DNA of 64,000 bases from Cohnella sp. OV330 (GTDB lineage: Bacteria; Bacillota; Bacilli; Paenibacillales; Paenibacillaceae), in contig NZ_FOKE01000015.1 in NCBI RefSeq assembly GCF_900112065.1, positions 62,001-126,000 on the forward strand, written 5' to 3'. Under the pieces are notes generated by a model. That model was not told the DNA's origin. It did not search any database and was given only the letters and a program-made list of their open reading frames with translations. The stretch's first letter is position 1. The number at the start of each line of letters is the position of its first letter. The position numbers and the translations under genes were made by a program. Positions 63,982-64,000 of this stretch are shown here, piece after piece.

Positions 63982-64000
63982 ATGAAAGAAGCCATCCACC
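63982..64000 (+). CDS. rpmE: Ribosomal protein L31, 5' end only
   Basis: Only the first six codons (MKEAIH) and one base fall in the window. They match the beginning of L31, which normally reads M-K-x-x-I-H-P. AAGAGGTGA lies upstream, as does a good promoter. rpmE lies shortly after rho in Bacillales, which supports the call. Confidence 0.75.

Overview
The window looks like a chromosomal segment of a spore-forming, high-GC member of the Paenibacillaceae, most like Cohnella or a GC-rich Paenibacillus (inference). Coding regions are strongly GC-biased at third positions, Shine-Dalgarno sequences are strong and purine-rich, and GTG/TTG starts are common. Gene order is classically Bacillales: rpoE-pyrG-spo0F-fbaA-murA-rho-(insertion)-rpmE, ywhD-pbpG-speE and ywiB-argS. 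Sporulation genes (spoVAC, spoVAD, spo0F) are present. I saw no rRNA, tRNA, insertion sequence, prophage or CRISPR array.

Layout. 0-4.4 kb: a DEDD exonuclease and an APH-fold kinase on the minus strand, then a TetR regulator and a 14-helix MFS exporter that share one AT-rich operator. 4.4-12.3 kb: a complete mannitol PTS operon (mtlA, mtlR, mtlF, mtlD) that also carries enzyme I and HPr in the order ptsI-ptsH. 12.3-17 kb: two small membrane-protein genes and a three-gene ABC-2 exporter. 17-20.7 kb: a short spoVAC-spoVAD-DUF421/DUF1657 operon facing a free-standing DUF1657 gene and a polysaccharide deacetylase. 20.7-21.7 kb: an orphan siderophore-uptake ATPase under Fur-type boxes. 22-25.7 kb: a MoxR/DUF58/DUF4129-like operon. 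25.8-26.5 kb: an NlpC/P60 hydrolase behind a ydaO-type c-di-AMP riboswitch. 26.8-30.7 kb: a membrane protein, an M1 metallopeptidase and a secreted protein. 30.9-34.8 kb: ywhD, a class A penicillin-binding protein and spermidine synthase. 35-37 kb: a chemoreceptor with an unusual topology. 37.5-41.8 kb: two arginyl-tRNA synthetases transcribed divergently, one behind a T-box and the other behind ywiB. 42.3-43.5 kb: a leaderless subtilase. 44-52 kb: rpoE, pyrG (with a CTP-type attenuator), spo0F, fbaA, murA and a greatly enlarged rho. 52.2-61.3 kb: a radical SAM protein, then a RpiR-DUF4127-ABC-nanE-ROK amino-sugar cluster. 61.6-63.8 kb: a secreted DUF4434/discoidin protein. The window ends on the first codons of rpmE.

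The most unusual features are as follows. (1) Rho has a low-complexity C-terminal tail of about 450 residues, longer than its catalytic core. (2) Four intergenic arrays have nearly the same 50-52 bp pitch. Most units carry a dyad-symmetric core, but the sequences differ; the largest has ten units and a 153-bp higher-order repeat. (3) The mannitol operon appears to bring its own general PTS proteins. (4) The amino-sugar cluster has NanE and a ROK kinase but no lyase, deacetylase or deaminase, and includes the uncharacterised DUF4127 protein. Several RNA-level controls (c-di-AMP riboswitch, arginine T-box, pyrG attenuator) are readable directly from the sequence.
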